Under the pieces are notes generated by a model that was not told the origin of the DNA, did not search any database, and worked only from the letters and a program-made list of their open reading frames with translations. A DNA stretch of 64,000 nt, from contig NZ_AP024897.1 of assembly GCF_024529975.1 (NCBI RefSeq), forward strand, positions 3,472,001-3,536,000, in the 5' to 3' direction. The position numbers and the translations under genes were made by a program. Positions 1 to 11,878 of the stretch are shown here, piece after piece. Numbering within the stretch: position 1 is the stretch's first letter; every line of letters starts with the position of its first letter. The stretch is from Vibrio quintilis. Its GTDB lineage: Bacteria; Pseudomonadota; Gammaproteobacteria; Enterobacterales; Vibrionaceae.

Positions 1-666
1 ATGAATGAAATCGATAAACGTCTGTTTCAGGGAATCGAAGTTACCCTGATAGGTATCCATATGATCCGCTTCAATATTTGTAACAATACTTACCATAGGT
101 TGCAGATGAAGGAATGATGCATCACTCTCATCAGCTTCCGCAATCAAAATCCGGCTTGAACCCAGCCGGGCATTGGTGCCGGCGCTTTTCACCAAACCGC
201 CATTCACAAAAGTCGGATCCAGGCCTGCCTCAAAATAAATCTGCGTCACTAATGCAGTTGTGGTGGTCTTACCATGCGTGCCTGCGACTGCAATCCCATG
301 CCGGAAACGCATGAGTTCTGCCAGCATCTCCGCCCTTCTGACGACCGGAATTCGCTTTTCTTTAGCTTCCAGTATTTCAGGATTATCTTTATCAATAGCA
401 GTAGAAACGACGACAACACTTGCCTGAGCAACATTTTCCGGCAAGTGCCCGATAAAAATTTCGGCTCCTTTTGCCCGTAATCTTTTTGTGACCGGATTCT
501 CTGCAATATCTGAGCCAGTTACACGATAGCCTTCATTCAACAAAACTTCTGCAATGCCACTCATACCCGCACCGCCGATTCCAACGAAATGGATACTCTT
601 AACTCTGCGCATTTCAGGAATAATTGCCCGAAGTTGTGTTAAATCAGGTGTATGTTTAATTGTCAT
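1..666 (-). CDS. murC: UDP-N-acetylmuramate--L-alanine ligase MurC (partial, C-terminus cut off by window edge)
   Basis: Cytoplasmic Mur ligase that adds L-alanine to UDP-MurNAc, the first amino-acid step of the peptidoglycan stem peptide. The reverse strand from 666 is open to the window edge, giving the first 222 codons. The N-terminal nucleotide-binding glycine motif ([18 protein letters not shown]) lies at about residues 26-43. The ATP-binding P-loop ([13 protein letters not shown]) is near residue 125, and an EADESDASF stretch typical of MurC follows. It starts 14 bases after the murG stop and is the last gene of the dcw cluster visible here. In related genomes ftsQ, ftsA and ftsZ follow; they would lie outside the window. 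Identity is near certain; the fragment is a window-edge effect, not a pseudogene. Confidence 0.97.
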   Translation of the reverse strand, partial: MTIKHTPDLTQLRAIIPEMRRVKSIHFVGIGGAGMSGIAEVLLNEGYRVTGSDIAENPVTKRLRAKGAEIFIGHLPENVAQASVVVVSTAIDKDNPEILEAKEKRIPVVRRAEMLAELMRFRHGIAVAGTHGKTTTTALVTQIYFEAGLDPTFVNGGLVKSAGTNARLGSSRILIAEADESDASFLHLQPMVSIVTNIEADHMDTYQGNFDSLKQTFIDFIH

Positions 667-679
667 TATTGATAATCCA

Positions 680-1744
680 CTACTCTGTTAAAGCAATAAT
701 TGCATCAGCAACGATTTTATCTGCGTCATTCTTCGCCAAATCACGGGCTTTTATCGCCATATTGACCAACTGTTCTCTTTTCAGAGCAGCAATTGCATCC
801 GCCATTTTCCGGGGAGACAAGTCGGGTTGCTCGATCATTTTAGCTGCACCATGCTGAATAAGATGTTCCGCATTTAATGCCTGCTGCCTGTCTTTATGCA
901 TAAATGGAACAAATATCGCGGCAACCCCGGCGGATGAAATTTCTGAAACCGTCAAAGCGCCCGAGCGGCATACAACGATATCGGCCCACTGATAAATTTC
1001 AGCCACATCATCGATGAACTCAGTCACTTTAACCTGAGAAACACCTTGTTGCTCATATAAAGTTTCAACTTCCGCTTGCTGTCCTTTTCCTGCCTGATGG
1101 CAAATGTCAAACGCTTCTTCCAGCAAAGCAACCGATTGTGGCAGGGTTTGATTTAAAATCCGAGCCCCCTGGCTTCCGCCCATCACAAGAATACGAATGG
1201 CTCCCTGACGATCTTTCATTCGCTCCTGAGGCGACGCCAGTTCAATCACATCCCGTCTGACGGGGTTACCGACGACCTCAGCATGTTCAAAAGCACCGGG
1301 GAATGCCTGAAAGACCCGCTTTGCAATTTTAGAAAGCCACCGGTTCGTGAGCCCGGCCACCGCATTTTGCTCGTGTAACACCACAGGAATACCAAGTGAC
1401 CATGCTGCAACACCACCGGGACCACTCACGTATCCGCCCATGCCTAAAACAACATCAGGCTGAAAACGCTTCATATGCCGGCGAGCCTGAATGATTGCCT
1501 GAATAATCTGGAATGGTGCCTTCACTAAACGCAGAAGGCTTTGTCCTCTCAATCCTTTTATCTGAATAAAATCAATCCCAATCTGATGGCGGGGAACTAA
1601 ATCAGCTTCCATCCGATCGGCAGTGCCAAGCCAGCGGATCTCCCACCCTTGTTGCTGCAACACTTTTGCAACCGCCAGTCCGGGAAAAACATGTCCTCCG
1701 GTACCACCGGCCATCACCATGAGCCGTTTATTTTTTGTCTTCAT
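680..1744 (-). CDS. murG: UDP-GlcNAc:lipid I N-acetylglucosaminyltransferase MurG
   Basis: GT28 glycosyltransferase on the inner face of the cytoplasmic membrane that adds GlcNAc to lipid I to make lipid II. The N-terminus carries the [16 protein letters not shown] glycine-rich loop. Other visible motifs are [33 protein letters not shown] and [11 protein letters not shown], all diagnostic for MurG. The frame is open upstream to 1819, but the start at 1744 gives 354 residues and aligns with the family N-terminus (about 355 in E. coli); an in-frame ATG two codons earlier (1750) is the alternative. The gene overlaps the end of ftsW by about 17 bases, so translation is probably coupled. Confidence 0.97.
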   Translation of the reverse strand: MKTKNKRLMVMAGGTGGHVFPGLAVAKVLQQQGWEIRWLGTADRMEADLVPRHQIGIDFIQIKGLRGQSLLRLVKAPFQIIQAIIQARRHMKRFQPDVVLGMGGYVSGPGGVAAWSLGIPVVLHEQNAVAGLTNRWLSKIAKRVFQAFPGAFEHAEVVGNPVRRDVIELASPQERMKDRQGAIRILVMGGSQGARILNQTLPQSVALLEEAFDICHQAGKGQQAEVETLYEQQGVSQVKVTEFIDDVAEIYQWADIVVCRSGALTVSEISSAGVAAIFVPFMHKDRQQALNAEHLIQHGAAKMIEQPDLSPRKMADAIAALKREQLVNMAIKARDLAKNDADKIVADAIIALTE

Positions 1745-2927
1745 TTTCATATACAGTGTCTGTCTGACATAAAGCCAGTCTGCGTTCAAAATCAATTCGC
1801 AATAAAATGGAAACAGCAACAGACATAATAATCAGACTGGAGCCGCCATAACTAATCAGGGGAAGAGTCAAACCTTTTGTCGGCACAATACCAGCGGCAG
1901 CACCGACATTCACCAGTGTTTGAAAAGCGAACCAAATCCCAATCCCAAATGCGAGGTAACCACCAAATTGCTGCTCACTCTGAAATGCTTGTTTCCCAAT
2001 AAATACAGCCTTTAAAACCAAAGCCATCAACAATGCCAGTACCAGAACAACCCCAATAAAGCCCAGTTCTTCAGCTAATACAGCAAACACAAAGTCAGTA
2101 TGCGCCTCAGGCAAATATTCCAGCTTCTGGATAGAATTCCCTAACCCCTGACCAAACCAGCTTCCCCGGCCAAACGCCATCAAAGACTGGGTCAACTGAT
2201 AGCCACTGCCAAACGGGTCATCCCATGGGTCTAAAAAAGAGGTGACCCGGCGAATCCGGTAAGGCTCTGCAACAATCAGCCCGATAACCGACATAACACC
2301 CGCAACCATGAGAGCGATAAACTGAGACAGTTTGGCACCAGCAATAAACAACATGCCAAACAGGGTTACCAACATCACAATGACTGTACCTAAATCTGGC
2401 TGCATCAAAAGTAAGACAGCAAGGCACGAGAACACCATGATAGGCTTCATGAAACCACCAAAGAAAGTCTGCCGGACTTCATCCTGCTTTCTGACTAAAT
2501 AGCCTGACATAAAAATAAACAAAGACAGCTTAGCCAGTTCTGCCGGCTGAAGATTAAACAGCCCGAGAGGAATCCAGCGCGATGCACCATTTACTGATTT
2601 CCCCAGTACTAAAACGATGATTAAAAGAAACAGAGAAACACCCAGCAATAGTGAACTATATTGAAACCACCGCTGAGTCGGCACCTGCATCACAACGGAT
2701 GAGACAATGATAGCCAACAGTAAAAATGTTGCATGCCGGAACATAAAATGAAATGGCTGCTCAGTTAAGCGGGAGCTCACAGGGAAAGATGCTGAAGTAA
2801 CCATGACAAGGCCAACCAACATTAAGCCCAGAGCAATCCAAACTAATTGTCTGTCATACAGCACATCCGGGTCAGGGGTCGTTAGTTTCTCTTTAACAAC
2901 AGATATAATTTTCAGAAAAATAGTCAC
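1728..2927 (-). CDS. ftsW: Lipid II polymerase FtsW (SEDS family)
   Basis: SEDS-family septal peptidoglycan glycosyltransferase of the divisome, partner of FtsI. It has 399 residues with about ten hydrophobic segments; the first is near residues 27-47 after a short cytoplasmic tail. SEDS hallmarks visible include [18 protein letters not shown] in the first half, the [18 protein letters not shown] loop, and the C-terminal [13 protein letters not shown] motif. It sits between murD (ends 2943) and murG (overlapping), the standard dcw position. FtsW rather than RodA is chosen because of the gene neighbourhood and the long N-terminal tail. Confidence 0.96.
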   Translation of the reverse strand: MTIFLKIISVVKEKLTTPDPDVLYDRQLVWIALGLMLVGLVMVTSASFPVSSRLTEQPFHFMFRHATFLLLAIIVSSVVMQVPTQRWFQYSSLLLGVSLFLLIIVLVLGKSVNGASRWIPLGLFNLQPAELAKLSLFIFMSGYLVRKQDEVRQTFFGGFMKPIMVFSCLAVLLLMQPDLGTVIVMLVTLFGMLFIAGAKLSQFIALMVAGVMSVIGLIVAEPYRIRRVTSFLDPWDDPFGSGYQLTQSLMAFGRGSWFGQGLGNSIQKLEYLPEAHTDFVFAVLAEELGFIGVVLVLALLMALVLKAVFIGKQAFQSEQQFGGYLAFGIGIWFAFQTLVNVGAAAGIVPTKGLTLPLISYGGSSLIIMSVAVSILLRIDFERRLALCQTDTVYENEDKK

Positions 2928-2942
2928 AATATACCTGTTAAG

Positions 2943-4262
2943 CTAAGCAAAACGATGAGCCAGTCGGGCAAATGCATCTCCACGCGCCATGAAGTTTTTA
3001 TACTGATCAAAACTGGCGCAGGCCGGAGAAAGCATCACAATATCTCCACTTTTCAATTCAGGCGTAATCTCCTGAAGCGCATCCTCCATTGTCCCGTATA
3101 ACCGGGCTGACGAATGGAGCGCCATAAACTGTTTGCCATCTCTGCCAAAACAACATAATTCCAGATTCAGGGAAGAGAGTACCGGCTTCAATGGTGAAAA
3201 GTCGGCCCCTTTTCCGACACCGCCAACTAAAAGGTACAACCGGCCATTTAGTTGCAATCCCGACAGGGCAGCTAAGGTACTGGCGACATTGGTTGCTTTT
3301 GAGTCATTCACCCATTTTATACCATGTCGCTCTTCAACCAGCTGACAGCGATGAGTCAAGCCCATGTAATTTTTTAAAGCATCAAGGTGACTCAGATAAT
3401 CGATATCAGCAAGATGCAATAATGCAATGACAGTCAATGCATTGGCAACATTATGCCTGCCAACCAGACGCAAGGTACCCGTTTCAATAACAGGCTGCCC
3501 TTTGGCTGAAAGATATTCAGTACCGTCAACCATTTCGACCGAGAAATCAGCAGGCTGATTCAATGAAAAACGTACCTGATTCCCGGAGAAATTCTCAGGA
3601 TATGTTGCCGGGTCATCCTGATTCACTACGATCGATTCTGCATGAGAAAATATTCTCAGCTTCGCCTGGCGATAGGCTGCCATACTGTCATATCGATCCA
3701 TATGGTCTTCAGACAAATTGAGAAAAGCAGCCGCTTTTACCCGTAAATGACTGGTTGTTTCCAACTGAAAGCTGGAAAGTTCCAAGACATAAAGGTCCAT
3801 CGCCCCGTCAATTAAATCAAGTGCAGGAACGCCAATATTACCACCAACACCGACTTTAAGTCCGGCAGCTTCTGCCATTTTTCCGGTTAAATCTGTAACC
3901 GTACTTTTCCCGTTAGATCCCGTAATGGCAATCACAGGCTGATGCACGTGCCATGCGAATAATTCAATATCTCCGACAATCGCCACGCCACGGCTCCGGG
4001 CTGATTGCAACTCCGGCGTTGCCAGCGATATTCCCGGATTAACGACGACTAAATCAGCTTTATTTAACCATTCAGTACGCCACCCCCCCTGATACATTTC
4101 AACATCTCCGGGCAATTGCTCAATGCCCGGTGGCGCCTCACGGGTATCCATCACCTGAACAGCAACTTCCGGGTGATATTTTTGAATATACTTCACAACA
4201 GACAGGCCGGTAACACCCAGCCCAACTACAACAACCTGCCTGATATCCTGCCAACGGTTCAT
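2943..4262 (-). CDS. murD: UDP-N-acetylmuramoylalanine--D-glutamate ligase MurD
   Basis: Mur ligase adding D-glutamate to UDP-MurNAc-L-Ala in the cytoplasm. The N-terminus has a dinucleotide-type fold ([14 protein letters not shown]), the ATP loop reads [11 protein letters not shown], and [15 protein letters not shown]-like ([12 protein letters not shown]) and NDSKATN motifs follow in family order. The frame can be read from a GTG at 4274, but the ATG at 4262 gives 439 residues, matching the usual length (438 in E. coli), so I prefer it. The gap to mraY is 34 bases upstream and to ftsW 15 bases downstream. Confidence 0.96.
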   Translation of the reverse strand: MNRWQDIRQVVVVGLGVTGLSVVKYIQKYHPEVAVQVMDTREAPPGIEQLPGDVEMYQGGWRTEWLNKADLVVVNPGISLATPELQSARSRGVAIVGDIELFAWHVHQPVIAITGSNGKSTVTDLTGKMAEAAGLKVGVGGNIGVPALDLIDGAMDLYVLELSSFQLETTSHLRVKAAAFLNLSEDHMDRYDSMAAYRQAKLRIFSHAESIVVNQDDPATYPENFSGNQVRFSLNQPADFSVEMVDGTEYLSAKGQPVIETGTLRLVGRHNVANALTVIALLHLADIDYLSHLDALKNYMGLTHRCQLVEERHGIKWVNDSKATNVASTLAALSGLQLNGRLYLLVGGVGKGADFSPLKPVLSSLNLELCCFGRDGKQFMALHSSARLYGTMEDALQEITPELKSGDIVMLSPACASFDQYKNFMARGDAFARLAHRFA

Positions 4263-4296
4263 CTTATGTACCACTTATTGTGACTGACAATAAAAA

Positions 4297-5379
4297 TCAG
4301 CGAACTTTTAAAGTTGCGAGACCAATGAGGACAAGAACAATAGAAATAATCCAAAACCGAACGATCACTCTTGGCTCTGGCCACCCTTTTAACTCATAGT
4401 GATGATGAATCGGTGCCATCCGGAAAATCCGCTGTCCTCTGAGCTTATATGAACCAACCTGAAGAATCACCGAAAGTGTTTCCATCACAAAAACACCGCC
4501 CATAATCACCAACAAAAATTCCTGACGGACTAACACAGCAATAGTCCCGAGAGCTCCTCCCAAAGCCAGAGAACCAACGTCCCCCATAAAAACCTGAGCC
4601 GGATATGTGTTAAACCAGAGGAAACCTAATCCTGCACCCACAATTGCGGTGCAGACAACAGATAACTCAGATGCATTGGCGATATATGGGATATGTAAAT
4701 AAGTTGCGAAGTTCACATTACCAGTCGCCCAGGAAATCACACCAAAGCCGGCAGCAACTAAAACAGTCGGCATAATAGCCAGCCCATCAAGACCATCCGT
4801 CAGGTTAACCGCATTACTGGTTCCGACAATAACAAAATAACTCAGGACAATATAAAACATCCCCAGTTGCGGCATGACTTCTTTAAAGAAAGGTACAACC
4901 AGCTGGGTTGCAGCGGTATCTTTACCATACGCATATAAAAAGAAAGAAATGATCAAAGCTATCAGGGATTGCCAGAAATACTTCCAACGAGCGATTAAAC
5001 CATCCGTATTTTTACGCACAACTTTACGGTAGTCGTCAATAAAACCAACAATACCGTACCCCACCAGAACAAAGAGCACGGCCCAGATATACGGATTGGT
5101 CAGATCAGTCCAGAGTAAAACCGTTAATACAATAGACGCTAAAATCATCACGCCGCCCATCGTTGGTGTACCCTGTTTACTAAAATGGCTTTCTGGACCA
5201 TCGTCCCGGACAACCTGCCCGATTTGCAGCAACTGAAGCCTTTGAATCAAACGGGGCCCCATCCATAACGACAATGCCAGAGCAGTCAAAATACTGACAA
5301 TCGCTCTGAACGATAAATATTCAAATAACCGAAAAAAAGAAAAATATGGCTGTAGTAACTCTGCAAGCCAAATAATCAT
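4297..5379 (-). CDS. mraY: Phospho-N-acetylmuramoyl-pentapeptide-transferase MraY
   Basis: Integral membrane enzyme that transfers phospho-MurNAc-pentapeptide to undecaprenyl phosphate, giving lipid I. At 360 residues it has exactly the E. coli length. Visible motifs include GTPTMGG, the catalytic FIDDYRKV acidic pair, [13 protein letters not shown], the [12 protein letters not shown] acidic loop, and the APIHHHYE histidine motif. About ten hydrophobic segments are present. Its start codon overlaps the murF stop by four bases (ATGA type), indicating translational coupling. Confidence 0.98.
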   Translation of the reverse strand: MIIWLAELLQPYFSFFRLFEYLSFRAIVSILTALALSLWMGPRLIQRLQLLQIGQVVRDDGPESHFSKQGTPTMGGVMILASIVLTVLLWTDLTNPYIWAVLFVLVGYGIVGFIDDYRKVVRKNTDGLIARWKYFWQSLIALIISFFLYAYGKDTAATQLVVPFFKEVMPQLGMFYIVLSYFVIVGTSNAVNLTDGLDGLAIMPTVLVAAGFGVISWATGNVNFATYLHIPYIANASELSVVCTAIVGAGLGFLWFNTYPAQVFMGDVGSLALGGALGTIAVLVRQEFLLVIMGGVFVMETLSVILQVGSYKLRGQRIFRMAPIHHHYELKGWPEPRVIVRFWIISIVLVLIGLATLKVR

Positions 5380-6737
5380 GCGTATTTCTCCTTGAGAGCA
5401 GTCACGACTTTACTCATGCCTGCACTATGAGCCCCTTTCACCAACAATACATGTTGTGCCAGATTCTCTTTATCTAATCCACTATTAATATAATCAATAA
5501 TATCCTGATGAGAGTCAAAATGGATCCCACCACATATCTCACTGATAACTTTAGTTTCACTTCCATAGGTCAGAATATGTTCGAAACCAAATGTTGCTGC
5601 ATGTTCACCGACCTGTCGGTGAAGCGCAACGGCTTCGCTTCCCAGCTCAGCCATATAGCCCAGAATAAGCCATCGTTCTGAAGGAAAACGTCCTAACATA
5701 TCTGCAGCAGCCAGCATTGAAGGGACACTAGCATTATAGCTATCATCAATCAGACGGATATGCGCCGTCAATTGAGACACATCACACCGGCCGGCAATAT
5801 TTTTGGATAATTCCAGCCCCGCCTGGATGTCATCCAGTTTAGCTCCGGCCTCCATTGCTAAAGCAGCAGCAGCCAACGCATTATTCACATTATGTACGCC
5901 CATAATTCCAAGGTTAATTTCACAGGAGCCTTTGGGAGTATGTAACACAAAACCCGGGTACGCCATTTCATCAGAAGTGATTGAAGAAACACAATAGTCG
6001 GCCTGAGGATCTGTCACAGATATCGTTTTTACCACCTTATCATGCAAAGCTTCCTGCCAGAGCTTACCGCCACAACTGTCAAGATTTACAATAGCAATAC
6101 CGCCGGGCTTTAAACCTTTGTAAATTTCACCTTTCGCTGTTTTTACGCCATCTATCGAACCGAAACCTTCCAAATGGGCAGCCGCAACATTATTAACTAA
6201 AGCAATATCAGGACAAACCAGGCCAGCGGTATAATCAATTTCACCTGTATGATTGGCACCCAGCTCAATGATCGCGACATCATCTTCGGGTCGTGAGCGC
6301 AACAAAGTCAAAGGAACACCGATATCATTATTCAGATTCCCGTGAGTATACAGAACAGCCCCTTTCCGGGATAAGATTGTCGCTGCCATTTCTTTCACCG
6401 TTGTTTTGCCACAACTTCCGGTAATGGCAATCGTCGGTGTATCACATTGCTGGTGTATCCATGAAGCAATAACACCCAACGCGATTTTCGTATCAGACAC
6501 AACAAGTTGCGGTACTGCTGCAGCGACTGCCCGGCTGACAAGAACCGCTGAAGCGCCTTTTTCAATGGCCTGCGTAATAAAATTATGCCCATCAAAACGT
6601 TCACCGGCCAGAGCAACAAAAAGTGCACCAGGTTTAATATCTCTTGTATCAGTGGAAACAGATGAGATAATGCAATCTTCACCATTTATTTTGGTTCGCA
6701 GCAATTGTGCCAGTTGATTTAAAGTGGAGTCGATCAT
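5376..6737 (-). CDS. murF: UDP-MurNAc-tripeptide--D-Ala-D-Ala ligase MurF
   Basis: Last cytoplasmic Mur ligase, adding D-Ala-D-Ala to the tripeptide precursor. It has 453 residues (E. coli 452). The P-loop is [13 protein letters not shown] near residue 105. [25 protein letters not shown] and the [11 protein letters not shown] motif of MurF are all present. It overlaps mraY by four bases at its end and murE by four bases at its start, so the murE-murF-mraY stretch is very tightly packed. Confidence 0.97.
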   Translation of the reverse strand: MIDSTLNQLAQLLRTKINGEDCIISSVSTDTRDIKPGALFVALAGERFDGHNFITQAIEKGASAVLVSRAVAAAVPQLVVSDTKIALGVIASWIHQQCDTPTIAITGSCGKTTVKEMAATILSRKGAVLYTHGNLNNDIGVPLTLLRSRPEDDVAIIELGANHTGEIDYTAGLVCPDIALVNNVAAAHLEGFGSIDGVKTAKGEIYKGLKPGGIAIVNLDSCGGKLWQEALHDKVVKTISVTDPQADYCVSSITSDEMAYPGFVLHTPKGSCEINLGIMGVHNVNNALAAAALAMEAGAKLDDIQAGLELSKNIAGRCDVSQLTAHIRLIDDSYNASVPSMLAAADMLGRFPSERWLILGYMAELGSEAVALHRQVGEHAATFGFEHILTYGSETKVISEICGGIHFDSHQDIIDYINSGLDKENLAQHVLLVKGAHSAGMSKVVTALKEKYA

Positions 6738-8230
6738 AGTGTCAGTCCCAGTAATTGTTGTGCTGATTCGCGATCAGAATAGTGAACAACGCCTTCAGCA
6801 AGAACCTGATAATCTTCATGACCCTTACCCGCAATCAAAATAATATCCTTTGCCTGAGAATGCTCTAAAGCATATTGAATCGCTTCGTACCGGGAATGCT
6901 CTACAGAAATGTTTTCCGGGTGATTCACCCCGCTTACCATCTCCTGAATAATCAATTCAGGGGACTCATTTCTGGGATTATCATCTGTCAGTACAATCTT
7001 ATCAGCAAGAGACTCTGCAATTTTCGCCATCATTGGCCGTTTTCCTTTATCCCGGTTTCCTCCGCAGCCAAAAATGGCCCACAGATTCCCCTGACAATGT
7101 CCTCTGAGGGCTGACAATGCTTTCTCAAGCGCGTCGGGCGTATGGGCATAATCAACGACAAGTTTTGCTTTTCCCGGCGTATGGAATAATTCCATTCTGC
7201 CAATCACAGGTGTTAACTCTGGCGCTGCTTCTATCAACTGTTCCTTATCTACCCCTAAAACCAGTAATGCAGCCAGAGAAAGCAATATATTGCTGGCATT
7301 AAATTCACCGATCAGTGGTACAGAAAAAGTGCCTGTCCCCCAGGAGCTATCAAAAGAGAGCGTCATACCACTTTCAGTATATTGAATCTCAGTTGCCCAT
7401 AACGCTGACTTCGCTTCAGGCCTCCCAACCAAAGACACTGCAACTGCATTTTCCATTTCAATCAGCCAGCGTTTTCCCAACGGGTCATCAGCATTAATCA
7501 CGGCATGACGGCACTGATGCGTGGTAAATAATAATTTCTTCGCCTCGCCATACGCGTCCATATCGCCATGATAATCAAGGTGGTCACGGCTGAGATTAGA
7601 AAATATCCCCACATCAAAGTTCAAGGCTTTCACCCGACCCTGGACCAATCCATGAGATGAAACTTCCATCGCTGTATAGTCGGCCTCCTGATCCAACAGT
7701 TCTGACAAATGCTTTTGAATTGCCACCGCACTTCCGGTCGTATTGATCGCAGGTTTCAGTTGTCCGGGAAAACCATTTCCGGCAGTTCCCATCACTGCTG
7801 CCTTTTTATCTGATAAAGTCAGCCACTGCGCGATAAGTTGAGCAATCGTTGTTTTACCATTTGTACCGGTTACCGCAATTAAAAAGTGTTGATGGCTTGG
7901 ATGGTTGTATAAACGACCGGCCAGTTCAGATAAATGTTTATCCAGCTCATTCAGATATAAAACCCAGGCTTCATCGATCAGATCTGTCTCACCATGAGGA
8001 TGCTGTTCATCTGCCTGAGCCAGCACCAGATTTGCACCTTTCGATGCAGCAGAAGCGATATAGTCCCGGCCATCAACCTGATGCCCGATAATCGCGACAA
8101 AAGTATCTCCGGGCTGAACCTGTCGGCTGTCCAGTTCCAGACGATTAATACAGAAATCAGGGCAATTGGTCTGCTCAAGCTCAATCCAGGGAGAGATAAG
8201 TGTCGACAGAACAATTCTTTCATTGGCCAT
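6734..8230 (-). CDS. murE: UDP-MurNAc-L-Ala-D-Glu--meso-diaminopimelate ligase MurE
   Basis: Mur ligase adding the third amino acid of the stem peptide. It has 498 residues. The P-loop reads [12 protein letters not shown], and the [22 protein letters not shown] and [13 protein letters not shown] motifs are in order. The substrate-selecting motif DNPRNE (inside [11 protein letters not shown]) is the form known for meso-diaminopimelate-adding enzymes, so this is the Gram-negative type rather than the lysine type. Twelve bases separate it from ftsI upstream; it overlaps murF by four bases. Confidence 0.97.
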   Translation of the reverse strand: MANERIVLSTLISPWIELEQTNCPDFCINRLELDSRQVQPGDTFVAIIGHQVDGRDYIASAASKGANLVLAQADEQHPHGETDLIDEAWVLYLNELDKHLSELAGRLYNHPSHQHFLIAVTGTNGKTTIAQLIAQWLTLSDKKAAVMGTAGNGFPGQLKPAINTTGSAVAIQKHLSELLDQEADYTAMEVSSHGLVQGRVKALNFDVGIFSNLSRDHLDYHGDMDAYGEAKKLLFTTHQCRHAVINADDPLGKRWLIEMENAVAVSLVGRPEAKSALWATEIQYTESGMTLSFDSSWGTGTFSVPLIGEFNASNILLSLAALLVLGVDKEQLIEAAPELTPVIGRMELFHTPGKAKLVVDYAHTPDALEKALSALRGHCQGNLWAIFGCGGNRDKGKRPMMAKIAESLADKIVLTDDNPRNESPELIIQEMVSGVNHPENISVEHSRYEAIQYALEHSQAKDIILIAGKGHEDYQVLAEGVVHYSDRESAQQLLGLTL

Positions 8231-8242
8231 ATTGCATAGTCC

Positions 8243-9961
8243 TTATTCGGTATGAGGCTGCTGGTCATCCGGTGGCACGTTCATAATCTGCAGCGCACCT
8301 TTCATGATTTCGGAAAAGACAGGACCAGCAACTGAACCTCCGGAGTATTCGTCTCCCTGAGGCTCATTGACAACAACAACTAAAGATATTTTAGGATCAC
8401 TGACAGGTGCGATACCTGCAGTAATCGTCACATATTCATCACTATAACCGCCTTTAGTCGCTTTTCTGGATGTTCCGGTTTTTGCAGCGATCCGATAGCC
8501 TGGCACAGCAGCCCGTGTCGCTGTTCCCCCCGGTTGGGTCACCGTTTCCAGATACTCAAGGACCAGCTTTGCATATTTAGCATCTACAACCTGATGGGAT
8601 AAATCCTGTTGATTATTGTCAATGATGTGAACAGGCTGATAAAGACCATAATTTCCCAGCGTCGCATAGGCATGGGCCAGTTGAATTGGTGTAATCGCAA
8701 TGCCGTATCCAAACGCCAGTGTTGCAATTTCAAACTTTGACCATCGCCGGCGGTTCGGAAAAATGCCCTGCGTCTCACCGACAATATTCAATCCGGAAAT
8801 TTCACCCAGCCCGACAGAAGTATACATCCCAAGCAATGCCTGAATCGGCATTCTGAGTGCTAACTTAGCCACCCCGATATTACTGGACTTCTGCAATATT
8901 TTTTGCAGTGAAGCTTCTCCGATTCTGGACACATCCCGGACCCGGCTGCCGCCAATCTGAAAAATACCATTGCCGGTATTAATCACAGTATCTTTATCTG
9001 CAACACCATTTTCCAACGCGGCTAAGACAACAAAAGGCTTAACAGTTGAGCCCGGCTCCATCGAATCCGTCAATACTCTGTTGCGCATTTTAAATGTCTG
9101 CAGATCCGTGCGATTGTTCGGGTTATATGATGGCGCATTCACCATTGCCAGGACCGCACCTGTCTTCACATCCAGAATCACAGCAGAAGCCGATGTTGCC
9201 CGATGATCCGCTTTCGCCTGTTTGACGGCACGATAAGCAATCGCCTGAATTCTTTGATCAATGGTTAACTTGAGTGGACGTCCTTCGTGCTTTTCTTCCA
9301 GCGCGATATTTTCAACCACCCGGCCATAGCGATCTTTCCGGATGACCTGTTTGCCGGATTCACCACTCAACCAGCTGTCATAACTGCGTTCAACGCCTTC
9401 CAGTCCGTGGCCATCAATACCAGTCACGCCAACAAGATGAGCACTGACTTCCCCGGCCGGATAATAACGCCGGGATTCAGACTTTAATCCAACACCTTTT
9501 AGCTTTAGCTCATGGATATATTTTGCCATCGGCGGATTCACCTGACGCTGCAGGTAAATAAAACGTCTGGATTTATTTGCTTTAATTTTTTTGATTAAGG
9601 CCTGACGATTTAGTCCGAGCACATCAGCCAGTGCATACCAGCGATCTAACTGTTTGAGTTCGTCGTACTTAAAAATCGTCACAGGATCAGCCCAAACTGC
9701 TTCGACAGGCACGCTAACAGCCAGAGGATCACCATTTCTGTCAGAGATTATTCCCCGGGCTGAAGGGATAGTTTTCGCCCGGATAGAGCGTAAATCCCCC
9801 TGATAAATTAAATTATCAGGTTCAAGAATCTGAATGTAGGCAGCTCTGCCCACCAGAATAGCAAAGGCAGTCAGTACAAAGCCCAGCAGGACATAAAAAC
9901 GCCAGCGAATAAATACACTTTTTTGTTCTGCTGGAGATGGAGAAGGTTGTACTTTTTTCAT
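8243..9961 (-). CDS. ftsI: Septal peptidoglycan transpeptidase FtsI (PBP3)
   Basis: Class B penicillin-binding protein that cross-links septal peptidoglycan in the periplasm. It has 572 residues with one N-terminal membrane anchor (about residues 25-45, FYVLLGFVLTAFAILVG), a dimerisation domain, and a transpeptidase domain. The active-site serine is in EPGSTVKPF (Ser305, Lys308), SSN follows at roughly residue 360, and KTG is at 494-496 in AAKTGTSRK. All three catalytic motifs are intact. It overlaps ftsL by four bases at its start. Confidence 0.97.
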   Translation of the reverse strand: MKKVQPSPSPAEQKSVFIRWRFYVLLGFVLTAFAILVGRAAYIQILEPDNLIYQGDLRSIRAKTIPSARGIISDRNGDPLAVSVPVEAVWADPVTIFKYDELKQLDRWYALADVLGLNRQALIKKIKANKSRRFIYLQRQVNPPMAKYIHELKLKGVGLKSESRRYYPAGEVSAHLVGVTGIDGHGLEGVERSYDSWLSGESGKQVIRKDRYGRVVENIALEEKHEGRPLKLTIDQRIQAIAYRAVKQAKADHRATSASAVILDVKTGAVLAMVNAPSYNPNNRTDLQTFKMRNRVLTDSMEPGSTVKPFVVLAALENGVADKDTVINTGNGIFQIGGSRVRDVSRIGEASLQKILQKSSNIGVAKLALRMPIQALLGMYTSVGLGEISGLNIVGETQGIFPNRRRWSKFEIATLAFGYGIAITPIQLAHAYATLGNYGLYQPVHIIDNNQQDLSHQVVDAKYAKLVLEYLETVTQPGGTATRAAVPGYRIAAKTGTSRKATKGGYSDEYVTITAGIAPVSDPKISLVVVVNEPQGDEYSGGSVAGPVFSEIMKGALQIMNVPPDDQQPHTE

Positions 9962-10290
9962 TTCAGAGAAATCACAACTTCCTTATCGGGATCGGGACGT
10001 TTCATTTCCAGCTCTTTACCTGCCAGTTCCTGAACCCTGCTGTGCTCAGACAACGCCGTTTCTTCCAGCAGCAAATTTCGCCACTCCTCATTTAACCGCT
10101 CCCTTTCAACCATCGTATTTGCTCTCTCAAGAATAGCCTGACGGGATTGATGGGTGGTAAAAACAACCCCCATCGCCGTTATCAATATAGCTATCAACAA
10201 GATCAGGGAAAACTTCCCGGTGGTCAAGAGATCAAACAAAATGATTTTTGCCAGATTTGGCTCAGATGAAGATGCAAACAGCGTTTTCAT
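9958..10290 (-). CDS. ftsL: Cell division protein FtsL
   Basis: Small bitopic divisome protein that bridges FtsB/FtsQ to FtsWI. It has 110 residues: a short cytoplasmic N-terminus, one membrane segment at about residues 28-49 ([18 protein letters not shown]), and a periplasmic leucine-zipper-like helix rich in E/R/L. Sequence conservation is low in this family, so the call rests on size, topology and position between rsmH and ftsI, with four-base overlaps on both sides. Confidence 0.93.
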   Translation of the reverse strand: MKTLFASSSEPNLAKIILFDLLTTGKFSLILLIAILITAMGVVFTTHQSRQAILERANTMVERERLNEEWRNLLLEETALSEHSRVQELAGKELEMKRPDPDKEVVISLK

Positions 10291-11240
10291 AATTTTTCAG
10301 CAATCCTGAGAACTGAACTTCTTGAACGGGAGTTTAATTCAACTTCCTGTTTTGAAGGTTTGATGGCTTTCCCCACCGTTTTCAGGCTGGCTTGCCCTAA
10401 TTCCTGAATCTGGGCTTCAGTTAACGGCAGCCCGTGTGGCACTTCCGGCCCGCGGCTTTCCTTACGCATAAACCGCTTCACCATCCGGTCTTCAAGTGAA
10501 TGGAAACTAATCACAGAAAGACGACCTTCCGGCGCAAGTACTGACAATGCACCTTTCAAAGCGATATCGATTTCTTCCAGCTCACTGTTGATATAAATTC
10601 GGAGTGCCTGAAAAGACCGGGTCGCCGGATGCTTTTTCTCTTTAAAACTTTTAGGAGCCACATCCGCAATTAACTGAGCTAACTGCCGGGTACGCAGCAA
10701 AGGCTCATTTTCTTCATTTTCACGATAGCTGATAATCGCTTTAGCAATGCGCCGTGCATGACGCTCTTCACCAAATTCACGGAGCACCCAGGTAATATCA
10801 TCAAGCTCGGCATCCGTCAGCCATTCAGAAACCGGAATACCTGAAGTCGGATCCATACGCATATCCAGGGGACCATCTTTCATAAAACTGAAACCACGGT
10901 CAGCATCATCTAACTGAGGAGAAGAAACACCAAGGTCAAACAAAACGCCATCAACGGTTCCGGCTAAGTGGTGTTCTTTAGCATACTCTGCAATACCGGA
11001 AAAAGGCCCATGGATAATGGTAAAACGGGGATCATCGATCATCTGCGCAACTTCAATTGCCTGAGGATCACGATCAATACTGAACAAACGCCCTTCGGGT
11101 CCCAGTTCAGACAAGATTGCTTTGCTGTGCCCGCCACGACCGAAAGTCCCGTCAATATAAATACCATCTGGTTTAATATTTAAACCTTCTAAAGATTCAT
11201 TTAACAGGACAGAAATATGCTGAAGTGCTTGTGTCATCAT
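10287..11240 (-). CDS. rsmH: 16S rRNA (cytosine1402-N4)-methyltransferase RsmH
   Basis: Methylates N4 of C1402 in the 16S rRNA decoding centre; also known as MraW. It has 317 residues, with the SAM-binding loop [14 protein letters not shown] near residues 29-43, then [31 protein letters not shown] and ISFHSLEDR, all family hallmarks. It is the first gene of the dcw operon here. RsmI, which modifies the same nucleotide's ribose, is encoded just beyond rnpB. mraZ, which often precedes rsmH, is not found upstream. Confidence 0.97.
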   Translation of the reverse strand: MMTQALQHISVLLNESLEGLNIKPDGIYIDGTFGRGGHSKAILSELGPEGRLFSIDRDPQAIEVAQMIDDPRFTIIHGPFSGIAEYAKEHHLAGTVDGVLFDLGVSSPQLDDADRGFSFMKDGPLDMRMDPTSGIPVSEWLTDAELDDITWVLREFGEERHARRIAKAIISYRENEENEPLLRTRQLAQLIADVAPKSFKEKKHPATRSFQALRIYINSELEEIDIALKGALSVLAPEGRLSVISFHSLEDRMVKRFMRKESRGPEVPHGLPLTEAQIQELGQASLKTVGKAIKPSKQEVELNSRSRSSVLRIAEKL

Positions 11241-11343
11241 TCTCTCGTATCAGCCAACCAGGGCGTATGTTGCGCAATATGGTAGTAAAATGCTTGAAAT
11301 TCTGCCACCAGTTCACGTTGTACTGACGTGATATTACGCGCAG

Positions 11344-11372
11344 TTTATATGATTAGTCGCAAAATACGTCAA
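11344..11372 (-). promoter_or_regulatory. Sigma-70 promoter of the dcw operon (rsmH)
   Basis: On the minus strand, a -35 TTGACG (11367-11372) is followed after exactly 17 bases by a -10 TATAAA (11344-11349). Both hexamers match five of six consensus positions. It lies about 100 bases upstream of the rsmH start and just beyond the rnpB terminator, so it is well placed to drive the whole division cluster. Confidence 0.75.
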
Positions 11373-11380
11373 TAAAAAGC

Positions 11381-11412
11381 AAAAACCCATCATAACAAAA
11401 GTCATGATGGGT
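11381..11412 (-). terminator. Rho-independent terminator of rnpB
   Basis: On the minus strand, ACCCATCATGAC and GTTATGATGGGT form a 12-bp stem (one mismatch-tolerant position) around a TTTT loop, followed by TTTTTGC. It sits directly 3' of the RNase P RNA. Its T-tract lies just upstream of the rsmH -35 box, so it insulates the two units. Confidence 0.85.
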
Positions 11413-11419
11413 CATGAAT

Positions 11420-11813
<394 letters not shown>

Positions 11814-11820
11814 GGCGGCG

Positions 11821-11849
11821 ATTGTATAGATAAACAGGTCAGCTGTCTA
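11821..11849 (-). promoter_or_regulatory. rnpB promoter
   Basis: On the minus strand, a -35 TAGACA (11844-11849), a 17-base spacer, and a -10 TACAAT (11821-11826) lie seven bases before the predicted first G of RNase P RNA at 11813. The spacing agrees with a sigma-70 start at that G. The promoter lies between the rsmI stop codon and rnpB. Confidence 0.75.
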
Positions 11850-11878
11850 TAACTTGTTTCCCCGGACAGAGCCATCTT

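Noticed and set aside
1..666. Possible murC pseudogene because no full frame is visible
   Set aside because: The frame is open to the window edge with all motifs intact; truncation is from the window.
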